Shown: positions 5,975 to 11,971 of the stretch, piece after piece
How positions within the stretch are numbered: the stretch's first letter is position 1
How the letters are laid out: each line of letters begins with the position of its first letter
Assembly (NCBI GenBank): GCA_937931765.1
Contig: CALHAO010000012.1
Span: 1-11,971, forward strand
Direction of reading: 5' to 3'
DNA from: an uncultured Thiotrichaceae bacterium
GTDB taxonomy: Bacteria > Pseudomonadota > Gammaproteobacteria > Thiotrichales > Thiotrichaceae
Length of the DNA stretch: 11,971 bases
Program-made: the position numbers and the translations under genes
Notes under the pieces: generated by a model
What the model saw: only the letters and a program-made list of their open reading frames with translations
What the model was told of the DNA's origin: nothing
Database searches by the model: none

Positions 5975-6625
5975 ATGAGTAAACAGGTGCCGGTAATTAC
6001 TATTGACGGCCCGGCAGGTGCAGGCAAGGGCACAATTGCAAATCTGTTGGCTAATCAGCTGGGCTGGCACTTGTTGGATAGTGGTGCAATTTACCGTGCA
6101 GCGGCGCTGGAAACCATGAAACAGTGTGTTGCCTTGAATGATTCGCAGGCTATTATCAATACACTTAATAAGATGAATGTCTGTTTTATTGATGGCAAGG
6201 TTGTTTCCAATGGTGAGGACATAAGTCTGGCTATTCGCACGCCTGAATGTGCCGGTATGACTTCAAAAATTGCAGCTATTCCGGCAGTTAGGGCAGCTTT
6301 ATTGGATAGGCAACGTGCTTTTGCTACTGCGCCGGGTCTGGTGGCTGACGGGCGGGATATGGGGACGGTGGTGTTTTTGGATGCAAAACTGAAAATATTC
6401 CTGACTGCCAGCCCTGAAATCAGAGGCGAAAGGCGCTTTAAGCAGTTGAGTGAGCAGGGAATTAGTGCTAATCTTGCCACCCTTATTGACGAGATCGCTG
6501 CCCGTGATGAACGGGACGCTGGTCGGGCCATCGCACCATTGCGAGCGGCTGATGATGCTATCACGATTGATAGTAGTCGTATGACACCTCAGGAAGTGCT
6601 GGAAATGATCAGTAGCTTCTTGTAA
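5975..6625 (+). CDS. cmk: Cytidylate (CMP/dCMP) kinase
   Basis: Phosphorylates CMP and dCMP to the diphosphates with ATP, salvaging nucleotides from RNA turnover. The 216-residue protein has the P-loop GPAGAGKGT (12-20), the nucleotide-monophosphate-binding LLDSGAIYRA (33-42), the GRDMGTVVF segment, KIFLTASPEIRGERR in the strand/lid region, and IAARDERDAGRAIAPL, closely matching E. coli Cmk (ERDDRDRNRAVAPL). Length is normal, slightly shorter than the E. coli enzyme. ATG 5975 has AGGA nine bases upstream. The gene sits between tyrA and rpsA as in many gammaproteobacteria, but without aroA before it. It is closed by a strong terminator, so it ends the tyrA-cmk transcription unit rather than always reading into rpsA. 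Confidence 0.95.
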   Translation: MSKQVPVITIDGPAGAGKGTIANLLANQLGWHLLDSGAIYRAAALETMKQCVALNDSQAIINTLNKMNVCFIDGKVVSNGEDISLAIRTPECAGMTSKIAAIPAVRAALLDRQRAFATAPGLVADGRDMGTVVFLDAKLKIFLTASPEIRGERRFKQLSEQGISANLATLIDEIAARDERDAGRAIAPLRAADDAITIDSSRMTPQEVLEMISSFL

Positions 6626-6651
6626 GTTTCACGCGCGAAAACGAACGTTAT

Positions 6652-6688
6652 AAGCCCAGACACGGATTGTCCGGGCTTTTTATTTTTT
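6652..6688 (+). terminator. Rho-independent terminator after cmk
   Basis: AAGCCC (6652-6657) pairs with GGGCTT (6673-6678). One A-C mismatch follows, then GACA/TGTC and the loop CGGAT. The stem runs straight into TTTTTATTTTTT (to 6688). It lies 27 bases after the cmk stop and 59 bases before the rpsA start, and so separates the two genes, possibly with partial read-through. Confidence 0.8.
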
Positions 6689-6746
6689 GCCCGTCATTAC
6701 CGGATGTAATTGACGATCATTAGTTTATCTACAGGTAATTTTATTC

Positions 6747-8414
6747 ATGTCCGAAAGTTTTGCAGAACTGTTTGAAGAGAGTCTTTCCTATACTCAAATG
6801 AAGCCAGGTTCACTGGTTAATGCATCCGTTATTGATGTTCGCTCTGACTTCGTTATCGTCAGCGCAGGATTGAAATCAGAGGGTGTAATTCCGGCAGAAC
6901 AGTTCAAAAACGAAAAAGGCGAAATCACAGTACAAGTAGGTGATTTAGTCGAAGTTGCTCTGGATACTGTTGAAGATGGTTTCGGTGAAACCCGTCTGTC
7001 CCGCGAAAAAGCGCGTCGTATGCGTGCCTGGGAAGTGCTGGATGAAGCCTTCAATAATGACGAAATCGTTACTGGTATTATCACTGGTAAAGTTAAAGGT
7101 GGTTTCACCGTTGAGCTGAGTGACATTCGTGCTTTCTTGCCCGGTTCTTTAGTTGATGTGCGTCCGGTACGTGACACAGCTTATTTAGAAGGCAAAGAGC
7201 TGGAATTCAAACTGATCAAGCTTGACCAGAAGCGCAACAATGTTGTGGTGTCTCGTCGTGCGGTGGTTGAGGAAGAGTATAGCGCTGAGCGTGAAGCACT
7301 GCTTGACAACCTTCAGGAAGGCCAGACAGTTAAGGGTGTTGTTAAGAACCTGACTGACTACGGTGCGTTCCTGGATCTGGGTGGTATTGATGGTCTGTTG
7401 CACATCACTGATATGGCTTGGAAGCGTGTTAAGCATCCATCAGAAGTCGTTAACATCGGTGACGAAATCGACGTTAAGGTACTGAAATTCGACAAGGATA
7501 AAAATCGCGTATCACTAGGTCTGACGCAATTGGGTGAAGATCCATGGCAGGATCTGGTACGTCGTTACCCACGTGAAACCCGTCTGTTCGGTAAGGTGAG
7601 TAACCTGACTGATTACGGTTGTTTCGTGGAGATCGAAGATGGCGTAGAAGGTTTGGTGCACGTATCTGAGATGGACTGGACTAACAAGAACGTTAATCCG
7701 GCTAAGGTTGTGACTTTAGGTGATGAAGTTGAAGTCATGATTCTGGATATTGATGCTGATCGTCGTCGTATCTCTTTGGGTATGAAGCAATGCCAAGCTA
7801 ATCCTTGGGATGAGTTTGCAGGCGGCCACAACAAGAACGACAAAGTATCCGGTAAAATTAAGTCTATTACTGATTTCGGTATCTTCATCGGTCTTGACGG
7901 TGGTATTGATGGTCTGGTTCACCTGTCTGATATTTCCTGGAATGCGCCGGGCGAAGAAGCAGTACGCAACTTTAAGAAAGGTGATGAGGTTGAAGCAGTT
8001 GTATTGGCTGTTGATCCTGATCGTGAGCGTATTTCTTTGGGTATCAAGCAGCTGGAACAAGACCCGTTCTCCAACTTCGTAGCAGCGCACAGCAAAGGCA
8101 GTGTGGTAGAAGGTACGGTTGTTGAAGTAACGGCTAAGTCAGCCAGAATTGATCTGGGTGAAGGCATTGAAGGTATTTTACGTGCATCCGAGCTGTCTCG
8201 TGAGCGTGTAGAAGATGCCCGTACTCAGCTGAAAGAAGGCGATAAGATTGATGCTAAATTCATGGGTGTTGACCGTAAGACCCGTGCAATTAACCTGTCT
8301 ATCAAGGCTAAAGAAAATGAAGATGATGCACGTGTAATGAAGGAATACAGCAGTAATTCCGGTGGTGCTTCTACTTCTCTGGGAGATATCTTTAAAGAGC
8401 AAATGAGTGAGTAA
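6747..8414 (+). CDS. rpsA: 30S ribosomal protein S1
   Basis: S1 is the large, mRNA-binding protein of the 30S subunit that helps recruit and unfold messages with structured or weak leaders. The 555-residue length is almost identical to E. coli (557). Six S1 (OB-fold) repeats are visible: two diverged ones starting near residues 20 and 105 that bind the ribosome, and four canonical ones starting near 192, 277, 364 and 451. The canonical repeats carry the recurring signature of TDYGAFLDL, TDYGCFVEI and TDFGIFIGL, followed by G(I/V)(D/E)GL(V/L)H and later ISLG(L/M/I)KQ. The N-terminus MSESFAELFEESL is the usual ribosome-anchoring segment. The start lacks a strong Shine-Dalgarno (only AGG 11 bases upstream), as in E. 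coli rpsA, where the weak leader serves autoregulation. It is bounded by terminators on both sides. Confidence 0.97.
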   Translation: MSESFAELFEESLSYTQMKPGSLVNASVIDVRSDFVIVSAGLKSEGVIPAEQFKNEKGEITVQVGDLVEVALDTVEDGFGETRLSREKARRMRAWEVLDEAFNNDEIVTGIITGKVKGGFTVELSDIRAFLPGSLVDVRPVRDTAYLEGKELEFKLIKLDQKRNNVVVSRRAVVEEEYSAEREALLDNLQEGQTVKGVVKNLTDYGAFLDLGGIDGLLHITDMAWKRVKHPSEVVNIGDEIDVKVLKFDKDKNRVSLGLTQLGEDPWQDLVRRYPRETRLFGKVSNLTDYGCFVEIEDGVEGLVHVSEMDWTNKNVNPAKVVTLGDEVEVMILDIDADRRRISLGMKQCQANPWDEFAGGHNKNDKVSGKIKSITDFGIFIGLDGGIDGLVHLSDISWNAPGEEAVRNFKKGDEVEAVVLAVDPDRERISLGIKQLEQDPFSNFVAAHSKGSVVEGTVVEVTAKSARIDLGEGIEGILRASELSRERVEDARTQLKEGDKIDAKFMGVDRKTRAINLSIKAKENEDDARVMKEYSSNSGGASTSLGDIFKEQMSE

Positions 8415-8471
8415 TTCCACTTAATTCATTTTTCTTAAAAGGATAAAATAGCCAAGGATGGCTTGTTCTCC

Positions 8472-8507
8472 AAAGCGGATAAGATCAAGTATTTTATCCG
8501 CTTTTTC
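8472..8507 (+). terminator. Rho-independent terminator after rpsA
   Basis: AAAGCGGATAA (8472-8482) pairs perfectly with TTATCCGCTTT (8494-8504). The stem can be extended three pairs inward (one G-U) to a CAAGT loop, and is followed by TTC after a run of five Ts. It lies 58 bases beyond the rpsA stop, so rpsA forms its own message and ihfB needs its own promoter within the next 107 bases. I could not identify that promoter with confidence. Confidence 0.85.
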
Positions 8508-8614
8508 ATGAGTATTTTTTACATCCAATAGTAAGCAGCATGCAAGTGCACCCAGCAAATTTTGCCTGCGTATTTATGAAAATTTTTTTTGACGTTTACA
8601 GGAGTGTATAACGG

Positions 8615-8920
8615 ATGACTAAATCTGAAATTATTGATATTTTGACACGAAAACAAAGTCACCTGAGTAGTAAGGATGTTGAATTATCAGTAAAAATGTT
8701 GCTTGAAAATATGAGTGGCGTTCTATCTAGCGGTGGCAGGATTGAAGTGAGAGGCTTTGGTAGTTTTTCACTGCATCATCGTACGGCGAGAAAAGGCCGC
8801 AATCCGAAAACAGGCGACCAGGTAAATTTACCCCCTAAATTTGTGCCTCATTTCAAGCCGGGAAAAGAATTACGCGAGCGTGTTAATGTATCGCGTGAAC
8901 AATACGCGATTCAGGATTAA
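8615..8920 (+). CDS. ihfB: Integration host factor beta subunit
   Basis: Forms the IHF heterodimer with IhfA, which binds specific sites and bends DNA sharply in replication, recombination and transcription. The 101 residues align end to end with E. coli IhfB: MTKSEIIDIL at the start, the saddle segment RIEVRGFGSFSLHHR (42-56), GRNPKTGD (61-68) with the intercalating Pro64 at the arm tip, and VPHFKPGKELRERVN near the end. The protein is seven residues longer than E. coli at the C-terminus (SREQYAIQD in place of a short end). Specific beta-subunit features (TKSE start, HFKPGKELR) separate it from HU. ATG 8615 has AGGAG ten bases upstream. The position directly after rpsA is conserved among gammaproteobacteria. 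Confidence 0.95.
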   Translation: MTKSEIIDILTRKQSHLSSKDVELSVKMLLENMSGVLSSGGRIEVRGFGSFSLHHRTARKGRNPKTGDQVNLPPKFVPHFKPGKELRERVNVSREQYAIQD

Positions 8921-8943
8921 CCCCACACAGATAAAATGCCATT

Positions 8944-10122
8944 ATGCAGGAAATTCTCTTTTTACTCTTACCACTGGCATTTTATTCGGGTTGGAACGCT
9001 GCCCGGAAAAAACAGAAGAAAGACCAGATACCGCGCACTGATTCAGCTGCCTCACCTCAGTTTGTGCGCGGTATTAATTTTTTACTGAATGAAGAGCCTG
9101 ACAAGGCGCTGGATATATTTCTTGAATCACCTGCTATCGACGCACAGATAGCTGATACTTTCCTTTCTCTAGGTAATATGTTCCGTAATCGCGGCGAAGT
9201 GAACCGTGCTTTACGGGTGCATCAACACCTGGTTGCCCGGCCTGATCTGAGTCGTGAGCAGCGTCAAGCCGCTATGTTGGCGTTGGGCGAAGATTTTTTT
9301 GCTGCCGGTTTGCTGGATCGTGCTGAAAGTGTGTTTCGGGAAGTGATCGATAAATACCCTGATAATACGGGTGTGTCTGACCCGCTGCGTCATATTTATG
9401 AGCAGTTGCAGGATTGGGACAAGGCTATTGCATTAAGTCAGCGCTCTACATCATTTCCAAGTGATAAAAACCGTTTCATCGCCCATTACTACTGTGAGCA
9501 AGCTGAAGAGCATTTGCGTGGTAGTGAGCTGTATCAGGCTGATGAAAGCCTGAAGAGTGCGCTGGCTGCTTACCCGGAATCAGCAAGAGTCAAAGTATTG
9601 CAAGCCAGGCTGGCACTGGCACGAAATGATCGGAAACAGGCATTAAGCTATTATCAGCAGGCGATTAAAAGAGATCAGCGTTTACTGGGTATGCTGATTG
9701 ATGAGTTGCTAAAGGTTTTCACGGCTGATGCTGAATTGAAGCAGTTGTATCAGTTTGTGCACGATGAGTATCTGGAGAGTAATAATGTACGGTTGTTTCC
9801 AGCTTTACTGAGCATTGCATGCAGTACCGGTAATGAGCAGGCCGTTTGTTCATTAATCGAGTCTCACCTCAAGAATGATCCATTATCGCTGCAGACCATT
9901 ACCCGTTCCGTCGCTATTCTGGCTGACCAGAGCCTTGCCACTGCTGGCGCTGCCGAAAATAGTGCTGCAGATGCCCGGATATTACCTACAATACAATCAG
10001 CATTGGAGCGTTTATCTAAAGGTGATGCGCACTTTCAATGTGTGCAGTGTGGTTATAAAATGCATGACTACCTGTGGCGTTGCCCTGCATGCCACCATTG
10101 GGACACAATCCAGAACACATGA
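8944..10122 (+). CDS. lapB: Lipopolysaccharide assembly protein LapB (YciM), TPR and rubredoxin-like
   Basis: An inner-membrane-anchored cytoplasmic TPR protein that, in E. coli, directs FtsH to degrade LpxC and so balances LPS synthesis with phospholipids. The 392 residues (E. coli 389) begin with one membrane helix, MQEILFLLLPLAFYSGW, followed by a basic stretch. TPR helices run from about 40 to 330, including FVRGINFLLNEEPDKALDIFLE and LGNMFRNRGEVNRALRVHQHL, which track E. coli LapB closely. The C-terminal rubredoxin-like metal site CVQC (366-369) and CPAC (380-383) is intact. ATG 8944, 23 bases after ihfB, has no clear Shine-Dalgarno, so coupling to ihfB translation is possible. The usual preceding gene lapA is absent. 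pyrF follows eight bases later. Confidence 0.93.
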   Translation: MQEILFLLLPLAFYSGWNAARKKQKKDQIPRTDSAASPQFVRGINFLLNEEPDKALDIFLESPAIDAQIADTFLSLGNMFRNRGEVNRALRVHQHLVARPDLSREQRQAAMLALGEDFFAAGLLDRAESVFREVIDKYPDNTGVSDPLRHIYEQLQDWDKAIALSQRSTSFPSDKNRFIAHYYCEQAEEHLRGSELYQADESLKSALAAYPESARVKVLQARLALARNDRKQALSYYQQAIKRDQRLLGMLIDELLKVFTADAELKQLYQFVHDEYLESNNVRLFPALLSIACSTGNEQAVCSLIESHLKNDPLSLQTITRSVAILADQSLATAGAAENSAADARILPTIQSALERLSKGDAHFQCVQCGYKMHDYLWRCPACHHWDTIQNT

Positions 10123-10130
10123 GGTGAACT

Positions 10131-10820
10131 ATGTCCAGCAGACTGATCGTCGCACTTGATTTTCCTGATACTGAACAAGCACTCAGCTTTGTACAGCTGC
10201 TGTCGCCTGCTGATTGTAAGCTGAAAGTAGGTTTTGAACTGTTTGTTGCGGGCGGGCCGGGTTTTGTCAGGTCGCTGGTGGACTTGGGGTTTGATGTTTT
10301 TCTGGATTTGAAATTTCACGATATACCCAACACAGTAGCGGGTGCTTGTCGTGCTGCTGCAAAACTGGGAGTGTGGATGATTAATGTTCATGCTGCTGGT
10401 GGTGATAAGATGATGCGCTTTGCCCGTGAAGCATTAAGTGATTTGGAGAATCCACCACATCTGATTGCGGTGACGGTACTGACGTCAATGGATGCTGAGC
10501 AGTTAGATAAAATTGGTGTGAGGGCTGGTAGTCCTGATGATCAGGTGAAACACCTGGCGAGGCTCACGCATGAATCCGGATTGGATGGTGTGGTATGTTC
10601 TGCGCAGGAAGCCCAAATGTTACGCGAGACACTGGGTGCTGACTTTCTGCTGGTTACACCCGGTATTCGCCCTGAAGGCAGTCAACAGGGGGATCAATCA
10701 AGAGTCATGACGCCGGAAGCGGCGAAAGCTGTGGGTGTGGACTATGTGGTGGTGGGCAGGCCCATCACGCAGTCAGACGATCCGCTGGCTGTTATTGCGC
10801 AAATTAACCGGGCTTTATAG
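10131..10820 (+). CDS. pyrF: Orotidine 5'-phosphate decarboxylase
   Basis: Catalyses the last step of de novo UMP synthesis, decarboxylating OMP. The 229-residue TIM barrel carries the catalytic signature DLKFHDIPNTV with Asp59, Lys61 and Asp64, plus Asp10 (VALDF) and Lys32 (LKVGFELF). It also has the phosphate/pyrimidine loop TPGIRPEG...QGDQSRVMTP and the C-terminal VVVGRPIT, whose Arg binds the phosphate. It is somewhat shorter than E. coli PyrF (245) but complete. The strong GAGGTGA site (10121-10127) overlaps the lapB stop codon TGA (10120-10122), giving tight coupling in a lapB-pyrF unit. This order is also found in E. coli. Confidence 0.96.
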   Translation: MSSRLIVALDFPDTEQALSFVQLLSPADCKLKVGFELFVAGGPGFVRSLVDLGFDVFLDLKFHDIPNTVAGACRAAAKLGVWMINVHAAGGDKMMRFAREALSDLENPPHLIAVTVLTSMDAEQLDKIGVRAGSPDDQVKHLARLTHESGLDGVVCSAQEAQMLRETLGADFLLVTPGIRPEGSQQGDQSRVMTPEAAKAVGVDYVVVGRPITQSDDPLAVIAQINRAL

Positions 10821-10823
10821 CTT

Positions 10824-10862
10824 TTGTAGCGGGTAGGTTGCTCAGGTAGCAAGCTGCTACAA
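10824..10862 (+). repeat. Nested, mutually exclusive hairpins after pyrF
   Basis: TTGTAGC (10824-10830) can pair with GCTACAA (10856-10862), enclosing TTGCT (10838-10842) and AGCAA (10848-10852), which pair around the loop CAGGT. Alternatively GTAGC (10846-10850) pairs with GCTAC (10856-10860), which excludes the first two. It begins four bases after the pyrF stop and no T-tract follows. It could be an mRNA 3'-end structure or a copy of a dispersed intergenic repeat. Confidence 0.45.
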
Positions 10863-10895
10863 CGTACGGAAAATCGTGCTGTTGTGGGGTGGGCA

Positions 10896-10978
10896 TGGCA
10901 GAAATTTAGTTTCTGTGCCAGAATTCAACTATTCCCGTGCGGAATTTAGCTAAAAAGGCTGCTCAGTTATTGAGCCTT
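10896..10978 (+). promoter_or_regulatory. Leader region with two further hairpins before the coiled-coil gene
   Basis: TGGCA-GAAA (10896-10904) pairs with TTTC-TG-TGCCA (10910-10920), with a two-base bulge. GCTCA (10961-10965) pairs with TGAGC (10971-10975) around GTTAT, extendable past a small bulge. Together with the preceding hairpins this fills most of the 180-base spacer and suggests a structured 3' or 5' untranslated region. No confident -35/-10 pair was found. Confidence 0.3.
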
Positions 10979-11000
10979 ATCATATTATAGGACGGCATTT

Positions 11001-11971
11001 ATGAACATGGAAGAAACCCGAAATGAGTTGTTCAGGAAACTGGATTCCAATGTTTATCTGACGGGGAATGATAAGCAGGCACTCAAAAATATTTTTCAGG
11101 CGCTGCAACAGCGTTTGTCGGAGCGCGATGATCACCTGAAGGGTGTTTCAGGTGCTTTGCTGGAAAAAGACGGCCATGTTCGTATTCGTGACGCGCGAAT
11201 TGATGAGCGTGATGCGCGTCTGGAAAAGTTGGGCAAGCAGCTGGCAGAAAAAGATGAGCTGCTGAATAAGCTGGCTAAAGACCTGTCGGCCAGAGACACA
11301 ATTTTACTCAAGCAATCTGAGTTCGTCAGTAAAAAAGACGATGTGTTGCGGCAGCATAATGAAGTAGCCCATCAAAAAGATGCACGCATCCAGCAGGTAG
11401 AAAACCGCCTGGTCACTTATGAAAAGCAGTTGCAGGAAAAGGAGACCCTGATCCAGCAGCGCGACCGTCAGATGGAAGACAAAGATCGTACTTTGTTGCG
11501 CATTGATCAGGCTATCCAGAATAAAGACAAGCAAATACAAGGGCGTGATGAGTCCTTGCAGAAAAAAGATCAGTTATTGCTGGATCGTGATCACCTATTG
11601 AAAGAGCGTACCCGCCAGACGCTGGAGCAGGAAAAGCTGCTTAAAGAACGGGATCACCAATTAGCTAAGCGCGATCAGCATATTGCTGAGCGTGACCGGC
11701 ATGTTGCTGATCGTGATTCGAAGGTTGAGGAAATACAAAAGCACATGGCGCAGCTGAATAGTGCCGTGAAAGCGCGTGATGCTGATATTCATGCCCGCGA
11801 AGTATTGCTCAAAGAAAAAAGTAGGCTAATCTCTGAGCGTGATCAAAACCTTGTTACTCAGCAGAAGCAATTAGAAGCGCGTGATTTGGCGGTTTATGAG
11901 CGTGATAAGCAGCTTAAAGATCGTGATGCGAGTATTGCTGAGCGTGACCGTTTGATTCTTGAGCGTGACCA
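11001..11971 (+). CDS. Heptad-repeat coiled-coil protein of unknown function (partial, open at window end)
   Basis: An open frame of 323 codons from ATG 11001 runs off the window; AGGA eight bases upstream supports the start. The first 40 or so residues (MNMEETRNELFRKLDSN...) are non-repetitive and lack a signal peptide or membrane helix. From residue 43 to 323 the chain is a seven-residue repeat, roughly basic-Asp-x-x-aliphatic-x-x, as in ERDRHVADRD. Asp occupies 26 of the 41 register positions 43, 50, 57 ... 323, and Glu another five. The preceding residue is usually Arg or Lys, and the residue three after is almost always Leu, Ile, Val or Met. The register never slips. Such a chain should form a long, highly charged helical rod in the cytoplasm. 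Long heptad rods of this kind can precede or follow enzyme domains such as glycosyltransferases or methyltransferases, but the rest of the gene is not visible, so no function is claimed. Confidence 0.8.
   Translation, partial: MNMEETRNELFRKLDSNVYLTGNDKQALKNIFQALQQRLSERDDHLKGVSGALLEKDGHVRIRDARIDERDARLEKLGKQLAEKDELLNKLAKDLSARDTILLKQSEFVSKKDDVLRQHNEVAHQKDARIQQVENRLVTYEKQLQEKETLIQQRDRQMEDKDRTLLRIDQAIQNKDKQIQGRDESLQKKDQLLLDRDHLLKERTRQTLEQEKLLKERDHQLAKRDQHIAERDRHVADRDSKVEEIQKHMAQLNSAVKARDADIHAREVLLKEKSRLISERDQNLVTQQKQLEARDLAVYERDKQLKDRDASIAERDRLILERD

Noticed and set aside
7613..8420. Minus- and plus-strand frames inside rpsA
   Set aside because: Shadows of the repetitive, strongly biased S1 coding sequence; the rpsA frame explains the region fully.
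8589..8594. TTGACG as a -35 box for ihfB
   Set aside because: A -10 at normal spacing would fall on the start codon itself.
11001..11971. Collagen-like, phage tail-fibre or surface M-protein identity for the repeat protein
   Set aside because: There is no Gly-x-x pattern, no signal peptide and no anchor; the repeat is a charged heptad, and the C-terminus is out of view, so no such identity is supported.
1..11971. CRISPR array, tRNA, rRNA or intact insertion sequence
   Set aside because: No regularly spaced direct repeats, no cloverleaf or rRNA-like segments and no transposase motifs were found on reading both strands.

Overview
The window is a stretch of a gammaproteobacterial chromosome of moderate GC. 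The evidence is the gene content and order: a thiamine ABC transporter (thiPQ), fis, and above all the block tyrA-cmk-rpsA-ihfB-lapB-pyrF, which is a gammaproteobacterial arrangement. The exact genus cannot be fixed from this sequence alone. A Thiotrichales-like organism would fit, but that is only an impression.

Layout. Positions 1-775 hold the 3' end of thiP and a complete thiQ on the plus strand. They face a short, solitary fis gene on the minus strand (899-1150), and two perfect DNA dyads sit in the convergent gap. Positions 1151-2055 are gene-poor: they contain only short, unrecognised open segments and several inverted repeats, and may be a decayed region. Positions 2056-4110 (minus) encode a KefB/YbaL-type CPA2 cation:proton antiporter. 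Divergent from it at 4298 is a glutaredoxin/GST-fold protein resembling prostaglandin E synthase 2.

From about 5027 to 10820 runs the conserved plus-strand block. It contains prephenate dehydrogenase (tyrosine synthesis), CMP kinase, ribosomal protein S1, IHF beta, the LPS-assembly regulator LapB and OMP decarboxylase. Clear Rho-independent terminators after cmk and after rpsA cut this block into transcription units: (possibly GST-like)-tyrA-cmk, then rpsA, then ihfB-lapB-pyrF. Two genes that usually sit in this neighbourhood are missing: aroA (expected between tyrA and cmk) and lapA (expected between ihfB and lapB).

After pyrF comes a 180-base spacer with several alternative hairpins. A new gene starts at 11001 and is still open at the window edge. 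Its 323 visible residues are almost entirely a coiled-coil-like repeat of exactly seven residues, with a basic-Asp pair and one aliphatic residue per repeat. This is the most unusual item here and its function is unknown.

No CRISPR array, tRNA, rRNA, intact mobile element or complete novel multi-gene system could be seen.
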